Shown: piece by piece, positions 12,172 through 20,609 of the stretch
Layout of the letters: each line of letters opens with the position of its first letter
Position numbering within the stretch: position 1 is the first letter of the stretch
Assembly: GCA_963713625.1 (NCBI GenBank)
Contig: CAVQMN010000004.1
Span: 434,001-498,000 of the forward strand
Source of the DNA: Bog-756 sp963713625
GTDB lineage: Bacteria > Actinomycetota > Acidimicrobiia > Acidimicrobiales > RAAP-2
DNA length: 64,000 nucleotides
Direction of reading: 5' to 3'
Program-made: the position numbers and the translations under genes
The notes under the pieces: generated by a model
What the model was told of the DNA's origin: nothing
The model's database searches: none
Seen by the model: only the letters and a program-made list of their open reading frames with translations

Positions 12172-12924
12172 ATGACCGAGTTCGACGGAATCGCCGAGCA
12201 CTACGACGAGACCCGCGGGGGTGAGCAGCGGGGCGAGGAGTACGCCGGGGACATCGACGCGCACCTTCCGGCCGGGGAGGGACCGATTCTCGAGATCGGT
12301 GTGGGCACCGGCGTCGTGGCCCTGGGTCTCCGCCGGCGGGGAAGGACGGTCCTCGGACTGGATCTCTCGGCTCCGATGCTCCGTCGGGCCCGGATGCGGC
12401 TCGGGCCGGTCGTCGTCCTCTCCGACGCCATGACCATGGCGCTGGCCCCGGCCAGCGTGGCCCACGCCGTGTCGGTGTGGGTCCTCCACTCGGTGGCTGA
12501 GCCGGTCCGGGTGTTCCGGGAGGCGGTCCGGGTGATCAGGCCCGGCGGCAGCTATGTCGTGTGCGCGACCCAGCACCCGTCTCCCGATGACCGGGTGGGC
12601 ATGATCATCGAGGAGATGGGGGCCAGAGCCGATGCCCGACGGGAGGCCGAGCGTCCACGCCGGGTGTCCGTCGACGACGTGCTCGGGTGGGCCGGGCAAG
12701 CGGGCTTCGCCGGAACCGTCCACCAGCTCGAGCGCCAGTGGCGTTCATCCCCCGCCGACGAGCTGGCGGCCATCGCCAAGCGGGCATGGCCGGCGTTGCG
12801 CCAGCTCGACGAGGATGCCATCGAAGAGGTGACCGGGCCTGCCGTCGAGGCCCTCCGGGCGCTGCCGGCCACCGAGCAGCTCCGTCAGGCCACCGCGGAG
12901 ATGATCGTCTTCCGACGGGCCTGA
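12172..12924 (+). CDS. class I SAM-dependent methyltransferase
   Basis: A 250-residue cytoplasmic methyltransferase. Motif I is LEIGVGTGVVALGL (about residues 40-53), motif II GLDLSAPMLRRAR, and the motif post-region IRPGGSYVVCATQHP follows the usual order. This matches the Methyltransf_11/25 group; substrate unknown. It begins ATG ACC GAG, 31 bases after the SRPBCC stop, in the same direction. Confidence 0.88.
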   Translation: MTEFDGIAEHYDETRGGEQRGEEYAGDIDAHLPAGEGPILEIGVGTGVVALGLRRRGRTVLGLDLSAPMLRRARMRLGPVVVLSDAMTMALAPASVAHAVSVWVLHSVAEPVRVFREAVRVIRPGGSYVVCATQHPSPDDRVGMIIEEMGARADARREAERPRRVSVDDVLGWAGQAGFAGTVHQLERQWRSSPADELAAIAKRAWPALRQLDEDAIEEVTGPAVEALRALPATEQLRQATAEMIVFRRA

Positions 12925-13015
12925 CCGGCGCCGTGTCCCGTCAGGCTCAGGGCCGGGCCCACCGGTCGTTCGGGTAATCTCCGCTGCCGGCCCCGATCGA
13001 CCCTCACCAGCCATC

Positions 13016-14032
13016 ATGGACCCGTTCGCACGCCACCTGCCCAAGGCCGAGCTCCACCTGCACATCGAAGGCACCCTGGAGCCGGAGCTGCTGTTCGAAC
13101 TGGCCGTCCGCAACGATGTCTCCCTGCCCTACCCGGACGTGGACAGCGTCCGCCGGGCGTACGTGTTCGGGGATCTGCAGTCGTTCCTCGACATCTACTA
13201 CCGGGGCTGTGCCGTGCTGGTCACCGAACGCGACTTCTACGACCTCACCATGGCCTACCTCCGGCGGGCCGCCGACCAGGGAGTCGTGCACACCGAACTC
13301 TTCTTCGACCCCCAATCCCATACGGAACGCGGCATCCGGTTCGGAACGGTCATCACCGGCATCCACCGTGCCCTCGAAGAGGGAGAAGGAGAGCTCGGGA
13401 TCTCCTGGCGGCTCATCCCCTGCTTTCTGCGCCATCTCAGTGCGGAACGCGCCATGGAGACCCTCGCCGAGGCGCTCGAGTTCCGTTCGTGGATCAGCGC
13501 GGTGGGCCTCGACTCATCGGAAGTGGGAAATCCCCCATCGAAGTTCGAGGCGGTGTTCGCCGCGGCCCGGAGTGAGGGGTTGTTGGCCGTGGCCCACGCC
13601 GGCGAGGAGGGTCCTCCGAGCTATATCTGGGAAGCACTCGACATACTCCACGTCGCCCGGATCGACCACGGCGTCCGCTGCCTCGAGGACGAGGCGCTGG
13701 TCGAGCGACTCCGCGTCGACCAGATCCCGCTCACCGTGTGCCCGCAGTCCAACGTCAAGCTCGGCGTCTTCGCTTCGCTGCGAGACCACCCGCTGCCGAC
13801 CCTTCTCGAACGCGGGCTCCTGGTGACGGTCAACTCCGACGACCCCGCATACTTCGGCGGGTACATCGCCGACAACTTCGCCGCCGCCGACCTCGGTCTC
13901 GACCGCGTCAGCCAGGTGCAATTGGCACGCCACTCCTTCACCGCCTCGTTCCTCTCCCGGGCCGACAAGGAGCGGAATCTCGCCGCCGTCGACGGGTACG
14001 GGAACGGCGCCCACCCCCCGCCCGCACGGTGA
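13016..14032 (+). CDS. adenine deaminase (adenosine-deaminase superfamily)
   Basis: A 338-residue zinc-dependent deaminase. Metal-binding HLHIEG (14-19), catalytic HAGEE, DHGVR and SDDPAYFGGY are all present in order. The segment GLDSSEVGNPPSKF is characteristic of adenine deaminases (fungal Aah1-like and Pseudomonas types), whereas adenosine deaminases usually read GxDLAGDE there; I therefore favour adenine to hypoxanthine conversion in purine salvage. Length fits. A TAATCT box at 12975-12980 is the likely -10, giving a leader of about 30 bases. Confidence 0.85.
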   Translation: MDPFARHLPKAELHLHIEGTLEPELLFELAVRNDVSLPYPDVDSVRRAYVFGDLQSFLDIYYRGCAVLVTERDFYDLTMAYLRRAADQGVVHTELFFDPQSHTERGIRFGTVITGIHRALEEGEGELGISWRLIPCFLRHLSAERAMETLAEALEFRSWISAVGLDSSEVGNPPSKFEAVFAAARSEGLLAVAHAGEEGPPSYIWEALDILHVARIDHGVRCLEDEALVERLRVDQIPLTVCPQSNVKLGVFASLRDHPLPTLLERGLLVTVNSDDPAYFGGYIADNFAAADLGLDRVSQVQLARHSFTASFLSRADKERNLAAVDGYGNGAHPPPAR

Positions 14033-14138
14033 CGTCGGTGGGTTCGGTCGCCGGGCGCCGGACCCACGCCGGGAGAACCGGGCCGGTACAGTGGCACCCG
14101 GGCCCACCGCCCACCACACTCGCCGAGGAGGTCCGAGC

Positions 14139-15371
14139 ATGGCACTTCAGGACACTGCGGACCCGGAGTACAACCCGTACGACACGTTCGTCGACGTGGT
14201 CGGGGGGGATGCCCGAAACCCCTATCCCGACTTCATAGAGAAACGCCGGGACACCCCCGTCTGGACGGGCAACTTCATGAATCCGGAGCTGCTGCCGCCG
14301 GGCATCGAGCTGTCCGACGAATGGATGCTCTTCCGCTACGACGACTGCTCGAGGGTCCTCCGCGATCCGAAGACATTCACGTCGACGGGCTATGACGCCA
14401 CCATCGGTGTGGTCATGGGACACATGATCCTGGGCATGGACGACCCCGAGCACCGCCAGAATCGCAACCTGGTGTCGGAGGCGTTCCGCGAGAGGTCGCT
14501 GGCCCGCTGGGAGCCGGAGTTCATCGCCCCCATCGTCGACGAACTCATCGACCGCTTCATCGAGCGCGGCCACGCCGACCTGGTGCGGGAGCTGACCTTC
14601 GAATTCCCGGTCCGGGTGATCGCCAGGATCCTGGGTCTGCCCGAAGAGGACTTTGCCCAGTTCCAGCGCTGGTCGATCGAGCTCATCAGCCTGGGGGCCG
14701 ATATCGATCGGGGCCTGCAGGCGTCGGAGAGCCTGCGTCAGTACTTCGCCGGCATCGTCGCCGATCGTCGCAAGCAGCCCCGCGATGACGTGATCAGCGA
14801 TCTCGTCCAGGCCCGGGTGGACGGGGAGATGCTCGACGACGAGGCCATCTACGCCTTCTTGCGACTGCTGCTCCCGGCCGGCGCGGAGACCACCTACCGG
14901 TCGTCGGGCAACCTGCTCTACCTCCTGCTCACCCACACCGATCAACTCGATGCCGTCGTCGCCGACCGATCGTTGCTGCCCCAGGCCATCGAGGAGGCGC
15001 TGCGCTTCGAACCTCCCCTCTTACAGATCAACCGCACCGCCACCCGCGATGTGGAGGTGGCCGGGGTGATGATCCCCGAAGGCGGAAGCGTCTCGACCTG
15101 CCTGGGCTCGGCGAACCACGACGAGACCAGGTGGGAGAACGCCGAGGAGTTCGACATCTTCCGGCCGGCCATCCCCCACCTGGCCTTTGCCCACGGACCC
15201 CACATGTGCCTGGGGATGCACCTGGCCCGGCTGGAGACCCGGACGTTGGTCAACAAGGTCTTCGATCGCCTGGGCAATCTCACCCTCGAGCCCGGCGATA
15301 CCGATCCGCACATCCGGGGGATGATCTTCCGTTCACCCACCTCGCTCCCGGTTCGCTTCGACACTCCGTAG
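14139..15371 (+). CDS. cytochrome P450 (bacterial class)
   Basis: A 410-residue soluble P450. I-helix AGAETT (247-252), K-helix EEALR (285-289), and heme loop FAHGPHMCLG (350-359) with the thiolate Cys 357. The I-helix carries Ala-Glu-Thr-Thr, so normal oxygen activation is expected. Substrate unknown; it resembles actinobacterial P450s acting on steroids or terpenoids. GAGGAGGT lies about six bases before the ATG at 14139, so this start is preferred over the open frame at 14091. No ferredoxin gene is adjacent. Convergent with the PhyH gene. Confidence 0.92.
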   Translation: MALQDTADPEYNPYDTFVDVVGGDARNPYPDFIEKRRDTPVWTGNFMNPELLPPGIELSDEWMLFRYDDCSRVLRDPKTFTSTGYDATIGVVMGHMILGMDDPEHRQNRNLVSEAFRERSLARWEPEFIAPIVDELIDRFIERGHADLVRELTFEFPVRVIARILGLPEEDFAQFQRWSIELISLGADIDRGLQASESLRQYFAGIVADRRKQPRDDVISDLVQARVDGEMLDDEAIYAFLRLLLPAGAETTYRSSGNLLYLLLTHTDQLDAVVADRSLLPQAIEEALRFEPPLLQINRTATRDVEVAGVMIPEGGSVSTCLGSANHDETRWENAEEFDIFRPAIPHLAFAHGPHMCLGMHLARLETRTLVNKVFDRLGNLTLEPGDTDPHIRGMIFRSPTSLPVRFDTP

Positions 15372-15408
15372 TCCGGGCCGGCGTCGGAGATCCACGGGGG
15401 CCGTCCGG

Positions 15409-16323
15409 CTACGAGGGTCGGACCTCCAAAGCCGTCCTCCATGGACCCATGTCGAGCCTCGGATAACGGGCCTGGACCCCACCCAGGGTCTCTTCCGTCC
15501 AGTACGGGTGACCCGGAGCGGGGAAGCCGACGACGCTCAGCTGACGGACGCTGGCGCCCTGCACGAAATCGTGCCAGGCCGCAGAGAAGCCTTTGAAGGG
15601 CCAGGCCTGGTAGCCGGCCCACTCGGCTCCCGCCGCCTTGTAGGCGACATGGAGCATGAACCTGGATCTCCCCCGTTCCGAGAAGTCGACCGACCGGTGG
15701 TACACATCGGGCCGGTAGGCCACGACGGAACCCGCGGGGCCGGAGGCGTCACCGGACTCCTCGTAGAGGTCGGCGTACTCGTCGAAACGGAGGGTGTGTC
15801 GCTCGACGGCGATTCCTTCGGTCGAACGACGGGAAACCAGCCTGGTCGCACCGTTGTGCGTTGAGACGTCACTCAGGTAGATGTAAGTCTCGAGTTGTTG
15901 GTAGCCGTCGTCCCGACGGGGCACGAGGATCGTGTGGTTGGGAAAGTCGGTGTGGAGGAGCTGGTTGTAACCGGACGACTGATCCGGATACTTGGCGGTC
16001 AGGGTGGCCTGGTAGAGACGGACGTCCTCCACCGCCAGCAGCTCCCGGGCCATGTCGATGAGTGCCTCGCTGACCACCAACCCGTTCAGTGCCGCGCTGT
16101 CGAAGGGGAACTCCGGCCACACGGCCCGGTCGGTGTCGCGCCACCTGGACGTGCGCTCGTCGTCGACACCGGCATCCATCTCCTCCACCGTGGGGAACAA
16201 CGCGCCGCCGGCCTGTTGGGCATCGGCCAGTTCAGCGCCCGAGAAGGCGCCGGCGATGACACACCAACCGTCGGTTCTCCACCTGTGGGCCAGCTCCTCT
16301 GTGAGCAGTCGTGGACCGGGCAT
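15409..16323 (-). CDS. phytanoyl-CoA dioxygenase (PhyH) family oxygenase
   Basis: A 304-residue Fe(II)/2-oxoglutarate dioxygenase-like protein. The metal triad is suggested by HTDF in LLHTDFPNHT (HxD) and the distal His in DVYHRSVDF; the N-terminal WRTDGWCVIAGAFSGAEL is typical of PhyH proteins. It probably hydroxylates a hydrophobic or secondary-metabolite substrate; the substrate is unknown. The ATG at 16323 follows TAGCCT (16330-16335, minus strand) by six bases, a leaderless arrangement; the divergent gene has its own box in the same 95-bp spacer. Confidence 0.87.
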   Translation of the reverse strand: MPGPRLLTEELAHRWRTDGWCVIAGAFSGAELADAQQAGGALFPTVEEMDAGVDDERTSRWRDTDRAVWPEFPFDSAALNGLVVSEALIDMARELLAVEDVRLYQATLTAKYPDQSSGYNQLLHTDFPNHTILVPRRDDGYQQLETYIYLSDVSTHNGATRLVSRRSTEGIAVERHTLRFDEYADLYEESGDASGPAGSVVAYRPDVYHRSVDFSERGRSRFMLHVAYKAAGAEWAGYQAWPFKGFSAAWHDFVQGASVRQLSVVGFPAPGHPYWTEETLGGVQARYPRLDMGPWRTALEVRPS

Positions 16324-16418
16324 GGCTGCAGGCTACCGACGCCACAGCGGTCAGGGCCGACCTTCTCGTGACCGCCGGATTCCTGAGCACCCGGGCGCGG
16401 GCGGGCCATACTGAATCC

Positions 16419-17234
16419 GTGGAGGACGCGGGAGATCGGGCCCGACGGCTGGACGTGGTCATCGAGGCGAGAACGGCCGAGATCGTGGCCGCCCTCCGCT
16501 CTCTCGACGACGATGGGCTCCGGTCCCCGTCCGAGCTCCCGCAGTGGAGCCGCCTGACCATCGCCTGCCATCTCCGGTACGGGGCGATCACTCTGCGGCG
16601 GATGACGGCAGGAGGGCTGTCCGGTCAACCGGTGGCCTTCTACCCCGGGGGCCGGGAGCAGCAGCGGCCCGGGACGCTGGTGCCCGACGACGGAGAGGAT
16701 CCCCTCGATGTCCTCGACTCCCTGGCCCACCACGGTGACAAGCTCCATCGCCTGTGGTCGTCGCTCGGAGCGGACCAATGGGACCGACAGCTCATCGAAC
16801 CACCGGGGAAGCCCGACCTCGGACGGATGGCGCTGGCCCAGCTCCCTGTGCTCCGGTGCACCGAGGTGGAGATCCACGGGTCGGACCTCGGACTGGGGCT
16901 GGCCGACTGGAGTGAACCGTTCATCAGGACAGCACTTCCGATGCGGCTGGACCGCCTCAATGTGCGGAGGTCGAACCACCGCCCCTTTGACGCCGGCCTC
17001 CAAGGGAGCTGGCTCCTGGTCGCCACCGACGGGCCCACCTACCGGATCGTCGTGCGAGGTATCGACGTGGAGTCCGCCCCGGCTCCGCCGACCACCCCGG
17101 CGACGGCGGTGATCGAAGCGAGCAGCCGGGATCTCCTCGCCCTGCTGCTCGACCGTCCTCTGCTCCGCGCCCCTCGCATCACCGGGGATCGCGCCTTCGG
17201 CGAAGCCTTCACCGCCGCCTTTCCCGGACCGTGA
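16419..17234 (+). CDS. maleylpyruvate-isomerase-family (mycothiol-dependent, DinB-like) protein
   Basis: A protein of about 271 residues of the TIGR03083/MDMPI_N family: ALRSLDDDGLRSPSELPQWSRLTIACHLRYGA at the N-terminus is the DinB-like helix bundle with WSRLTxxxHL, a metal-binding His, then HHGDKLHRLW and VLRCTEVEIHGSDLGLGL. Members use mycothiol as cofactor or are uncharacterised. I chose GTG 16419, six bases after CATACT (16407-16412); an in-frame ATG at 16311 would overlap the divergent PhyH gene. Confidence 0.82.
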   Translation: MEDAGDRARRLDVVIEARTAEIVAALRSLDDDGLRSPSELPQWSRLTIACHLRYGAITLRRMTAGGLSGQPVAFYPGGREQQRPGTLVPDDGEDPLDVLDSLAHHGDKLHRLWSSLGADQWDRQLIEPPGKPDLGRMALAQLPVLRCTEVEIHGSDLGLGLADWSEPFIRTALPMRLDRLNVRRSNHRPFDAGLQGSWLLVATDGPTYRIVVRGIDVESAPAPPTTPATAVIEASSRDLLALLLDRPLLRAPRITGDRAFGEAFTAAFPGP

Positions 17235-17293
17235 TCCCGGGCGGAATCCCGAACCGCGATCCGGGGTCGCCATCCGGGGCGGGGCCGAAGCAG

Positions 17294-18007
17294 TCAGAGG
17301 CCGGGCTTGACCAACCGGGTGGTGAGGAACAACGGGATGCGCTGCCAGGGGGCGTGCCGACCGCCGGCGACCGGTCGCGGCTCGCGTAAGGCCTCGACCA
17401 GCAGCCCGGCGGCTTCGAAGGCGAGCATGTACTCCTCCAACGCCGTACTCCAGCCCCGGAACGTCATGGTGAGGCCGTCGCGCTCGAAGGTCTCCTCGAA
17501 CTTCCGGCGGCCGAAGTAGGAACCGGTGATCTCGAACGTTGCACCCTCCTCCGAGCTCACGAAGCGGCCGCCATCGCTCAGGGGGTGGGTCACGCAGACG
17601 CACAGGTGGCCTCCCGGCTCGAGCACCCGGGCCGCCTCACCCACCGTCGTCGGCATGTCCAACACGTCCATGAGCGAGTTGTAGGCGACCACCAGATCGC
17701 AGCCGGCATCGGCGATGGGCAGGCGGGCGGCGTTGGCCAGCAGGTAGGAGCCCGACGTGTCGGCGTCCCGGGCGTAGCGCAGCAGTCGCTCCGAACGATC
17801 GAGCCCCACCACCCGATGGCCTCGTTCCTGCAGGTCGCGGGTCACCCTACCTTCCCCGCATCCGATCTCCACGGTGCACCGTCCGGGCTTCGGCACGATC
17901 TGGTCGAAGAAGGCGTCCCGGTACTGCCAGTAGGCGTCATGATCGGGCGTCCGAGCCCACCGGGTCCAGTTGTCGGCCTCCTGATCCCAGTCGACTTCCT
18001 CCTCCAC
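17294..18007 (-). CDS. class I SAM-dependent methyltransferase
   Basis: A 237-residue methyltransferase: VEIGCGEGRVTRDL (motif I), VVGLDRSERLLRYARD (motif II), CDLVVAYNSLMDV and LEPGGHLCVCVTHP. Belongs to the Methyltransf_11 type; substrate unknown. The GTG at 18007 (reading VEEEVDWD) lies seven bases after TAACGT (18015-18020), so a leaderless start is likely, and the upstream 67-residue extension of the open frame is not protein-like. Divergent from the LLM oxidoreductase gene. Confidence 0.87.
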   Translation of the reverse strand: MEEEVDWDQEADNWTRWARTPDHDAYWQYRDAFFDQIVPKPGRCTVEIGCGEGRVTRDLQERGHRVVGLDRSERLLRYARDADTSGSYLLANAARLPIADAGCDLVVAYNSLMDVLDMPTTVGEAARVLEPGGHLCVCVTHPLSDGGRFVSSEEGATFEITGSYFGRRKFEETFERDGLTMTFRGWSTALEEYMLAFEAAGLLVEALREPRPVAGGRHAPWQRIPLFLTTRLVKPGL

Positions 18008-18089
18008 CCGGACGACGTTAGAGGATGCGACGCCACCGGGAAGCCACAGCGTCGCGCCTTCCCACGGCCGACAGGTAGGGTCGGCTGCG

Positions 18090-18914
18090 ATGCGTGTCGG
18101 AGTCCACCTACCCCAGTACGGACGAGTGGCGGGCCCGGATGCCATCACCCGGGCGGCCAGACATGCCGAAGAGCTCGGCTTCGCCGACGTCTGGGTCAGC
18201 GACCACATCGTCCACCCCGCGGCCCAGAGCTATCCGTCCCCCTACCTGTTCGATCCCCTGGTCTCCCTGACCTGGGCTGCGGCCTCGACCGACCGTATCG
18301 GGCTCGGCACCAGCGTCCTCGTCGTCCCGATGCACAACCCGCTGGAACTGGCCAACTCGTTGGCCAGTCTCGATGTTCTGTCCGCCGGCCGGCTGACCGT
18401 GGTCGTCGGCGTGGGATGGTCCGCCGCGGAGTACGCGGCCCTGGGCTACGACTTCCACAACCGGGGCCGGCGGCTCGACGAGGCGGTGGACCTGTTCCGG
18501 AAAGCGTGGTCCGAGGACCCGGTCACCTTCCACGGTACGTTCACCTCCTTCGACGACCTGCGCATCCTTCCGCAGCCGGGGCGGAGGATACCGATCTGGA
18601 TCGGAGGGAGCAGCGAACCCGCCTACCGGCGCGCTGCGGTCCGGGGCGACGGGTATCAGGCCGTCGGCCTCTCCGTCGACCAGGTGGGCCCGGTCGTGGA
18701 CCGGATCCGACGCGACCATCCCGACGTCGCCTTCCCCATATCGCTGCGGACGGGATGGGACCCTCAGGGCATGGAACCGGGCCGGATACGCGACGAGTTG
18801 GCCGCGTTCACCGAGGCGGGTATCCAACACGTCGTCGCGGCGCCGTGGCGACGGGACATCGACGACTGGCTCCGGTCGATGGACCTGCTGGCCGGGTTGG
18901 TGCTCCAACCGTGA
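18090..18914 (+). CDS. LLM-class F420-dependent oxidoreductase
   Basis: A 274-residue TIM-barrel flavin/deazaflavin oxidoreductase of the luciferase-like family (TIGR03619-like). Typical segments are MRVGVHLPQYG, AEELGFADVWVSDHIV, RIGLGTSVLVVP, VVVGVGWSAAEYAALGYDF and IPIWIGGSSEPAYRRA. In actinobacteria these usually take coenzyme F420; the sequence alone does not exclude FMN. The ATG at 18090 follows TAGGGT (18076-18081) by eight bases. Its stop overlaps the GTG of the next gene by 4 bp. Confidence 0.9.
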   Translation: MRVGVHLPQYGRVAGPDAITRAARHAEELGFADVWVSDHIVHPAAQSYPSPYLFDPLVSLTWAAASTDRIGLGTSVLVVPMHNPLELANSLASLDVLSAGRLTVVVGVGWSAAEYAALGYDFHNRGRRLDEAVDLFRKAWSEDPVTFHGTFTSFDDLRILPQPGRRIPIWIGGSSEPAYRRAAVRGDGYQAVGLSVDQVGPVVDRIRRDHPDVAFPISLRTGWDPQGMEPGRIRDELAAFTEAGIQHVVAAPWRRDIDDWLRSMDLLAGLVLQP

Positions 18915-19546
18915 CCCCTTCCGGGTCGCGGGTCTCGTGGACAGGATGGGACGTACGGGGCGGTGCCTCCGCCGGCCCCGGCCCGGCCGAGGTATTCACA
19001 CAAACGGCGCCGTCGGGTCCCGGTGAGCACGCTCACTACGAGCTCATCGCCGTCGCCGCCCGGGGATTCCGGCCACCCCGGTTCGTGAGCACCGTGCCCG
19101 TCGCCGGGGACGGCGAATCCGATGCCCAGGTCGACGGGGTCGAGGAGGTCGGCACTGAAGGGCTCCGCCAGACCTGGTCCCTCGAGTACCGCCGGGTGGC
19201 GGAGACGGGCCCCGCGCCACGGGCGCCCTATGCCATCTACCTCCTCGGGGTGAATCCCCCGGCCGGGGCCACGGACGACGACCTCGACACGTTCAACGAG
19301 TTCTACACCAACGTCCACCTGCCCGAGGTGGCCGAACGCCGGCACGCGTTGCGGGCCGTCCGCTACGAGTTGGTGCGGGAGGTCAAGGCACCCTACCAAG
19401 GTGCACCGCAGTTCCTGGCCGCCTACGAGGTCGACGAGCAGGGAGCGTCGAACCGGCGGCACACCGGCCCCCCCTACGCCAAGGGCCCCGACGTCTGGCA
19501 GCGGCACAAGACACCGTGGCGGCTCTGGTACCGACGACTCCCGTAG
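18911..19546 (+). CDS. hypothetical protein with an EthD/Dabb-like ferredoxin-fold segment
   Basis: A 211-residue protein started by GTG at 18911 in a GTGA overlap with the LLM gene. The C-terminal half contains NEFYTNVHLPEVAERRHALRAVRYELV and later FLAAYEVDE, the pattern of EthD-like dimeric alpha/beta-barrel proteins (two halves may be present; the N-terminal half is degenerate). Function unknown; coupling to the F420-type oxidoreductase suggests the same pathway. Its TAG stop lies inside the first unit of a GTAGCC microsatellite. Confidence 0.7.
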   Translation: MTPSGSRVSWTGWDVRGGASAGPGPAEVFTQTAPSGPGEHAHYELIAVAARGFRPPRFVSTVPVAGDGESDAQVDGVEEVGTEGLRQTWSLEYRRVAETGPAPRAPYAIYLLGVNPPAGATDDDLDTFNEFYTNVHLPEVAERRHALRAVRYELVREVKAPYQGAPQFLAAYEVDEQGASNRRHTGPPYAKGPDVWQRHKTPWRLWYRRLP

Positions 19547-19584
19547 CCGTAGCCGTAGCCGTAGCCGTAGCCGTAGCCGTAGCC
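19543..19584. repeat. GTAGCC hexanucleotide microsatellite (7 copies)
   Basis: Seven perfect head-to-tail copies of GTAGCC, followed by degenerate related hexamers (GTGGCC, GTAGCG) to about 19605. The stop codon of the upstream gene is embedded in copy one; the nucleotidyltransferase gene ends about 60 bp further on. Confidence 0.95.
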
Positions 19585-19648
19585 ACTCCCGTGGCCGTAG
19601 CGGTAGCGGCAGAGGCGGCCGCCAGAGGTTGGCGACCGACGACCCGGA

Positions 19649-20194
19649 TCACCCGTCGGGAGCGGTCAGCGACCGGAGCCTGTCCACGCGCTCGTCATCC
19701 TCACCCAGGTAGCGGATCAGCACGCCGAGGGTCTGATCGACGTTGAGACTGCCGACGGCGATCATCTCCTCGAGGTCGGCCCAGTCCTTCGTCCGGTTGA
19801 AGAAGGACTTGAACACGGCCAGATCGGAACAGCCGAGGAAGGGCACGGGCCGGCCGCCGAATTGGTGGAGCTGGCGGCGTTGGGCGGCCTGGGTGTGGAA
19901 CTCCGTCGTGTTGAGGAAGACGTCGACCGGGGTCTTGTCCCACCACAGCCGGATCTGGCCGTCATGTTGGAGGGTCCAAAGGTCGGCCTCGGTGTGGTCG
20001 ACCGGTGGATGGAGCGCGGCCAGCACCCTTCCGGCCTGGCGCTGGTCCACGAACACGTTCACATCGATGTCGATGGTGCCCCGGGCCCGCTCGGTGCAGA
20101 AGGCCAGGGCCAGCGCCCCGCCGAACGCGTAGGGGAACCCGCGTGCAGCCAGGGTGGCGTCGATGGCCAGGATCTTGTCGACGATCGAGGTCAT
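19649..20194 (-). CDS. nucleotidyltransferase-fold protein (AbiEii/MNT-like), putative toxin of a two-gene module
   Basis: A 181-residue protein. The N-terminal helix plus FPYAFGGALALAFCTERARGTIDIDVNV resembles the active site of DNA-polymerase-beta-type minimal nucleotidyltransferases: a GG turn (25-26) and an Asp pair D42/D44 for metal. The C-terminal half is helical with LAVFKSFFNRTKDWADLEEMI, a segment seen in AbiEii-like and DUF6036-like proteins. Such proteins nucleotidylate tRNA or proteins in some toxin-antitoxin systems. It overlaps the XRE gene by ATGA, with the regulator first. Toxin role is inference. Confidence 0.8.
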   Translation of the reverse strand: MTSIVDKILAIDATLAARGFPYAFGGALALAFCTERARGTIDIDVNVFVDQRQAGRVLAALHPPVDHTEADLWTLQHDGQIRLWWDKTPVDVFLNTTEFHTQAAQRRQLHQFGGRPVPFLGCSDLAVFKSFFNRTKDWADLEEMIAVGSLNVDQTLGVLIRYLGEDDERVDRLRSLTAPDG

Positions 20195-20505
20195 GCCGAC
20201 CCGAAGACAGGGAAGGTGAGGTGGGGCGCATGCCGGGCGGGGAACTGCTCGGCCAGCTCGAGCACGGCAACCAGCTCCTCACCCCGGGACATCCCGTCGA
20301 TGGCGGTGGGCGTCCGCAGGAGGGTGGTCTCCAAAGACCGGCCGGCGGCGCCCACGATCCGGAGGAACACCGCAGTGGTCGGGTCCACCCGGCCGTTCTC
20401 GTAGGCCGAAAGGGTGGCGTGGGAGGTACCGGCCCGGTCGGCCAGGGCCCGGAGGCTCAGGTTCGACTGGGTTCGGGCTGTCCGGATGATCAATGCCGCA
20501 TCCAT
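20191..20505 (-). CDS. XRE-family HTH regulator, putative antitoxin
   Basis: A 104-residue protein. Residues about 5-60 form a Cro/C1-type HTH: IRTARTQSNLSLRALADRAG, HATLSAYENGRVDPTTAVFLRI. The remaining ~45 residues (GEELVAVLELAEQFP and on) are unassigned and may contact the partner. AGAGGG abuts the ATG, and a perfect inverted repeat lies just upstream (20513-20532), as expected for autoregulation. It is the first gene of the two-gene unit with the nucleotidyltransferase. Confidence 0.88.
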   Translation of the reverse strand: MDAALIIRTARTQSNLSLRALADRAGTSHATLSAYENGRVDPTTAVFLRIVGAAGRSLETTLLRTPTAIDGMSRGEELVAVLELAEQFPARHAPHLTFPVFGSA

Positions 20506-20512
20506 CCCTCTA

Positions 20513-20544
20513 TGGTATCAGATCAGATACCAAAAGAAGATACC
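20513..20544 (-). promoter_or_regulatory. putative operator of the XRE/nucleotidyltransferase unit
   Basis: TGGTATC (20513-20519) and GATACCA (20526-20532) form a perfect 7-bp inverted repeat with a 6-bp spacer; a further GATACC half-site occurs at 20539-20544, 13 bp away on the same face. The palindrome begins 8 bp before the XRE start codon, in an unusually AT-rich stretch for this genome. A TACCAT -10-like box on the minus strand lies inside it, so binding would block transcription. Confidence 0.65.
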
Positions 20545-20609
20545 GGTAGAACCCGAGGCCACCGGGCAACCCGATGGCGGCCCGGGCACCGGTTGGGCAG
20601 ACTGGCCCC

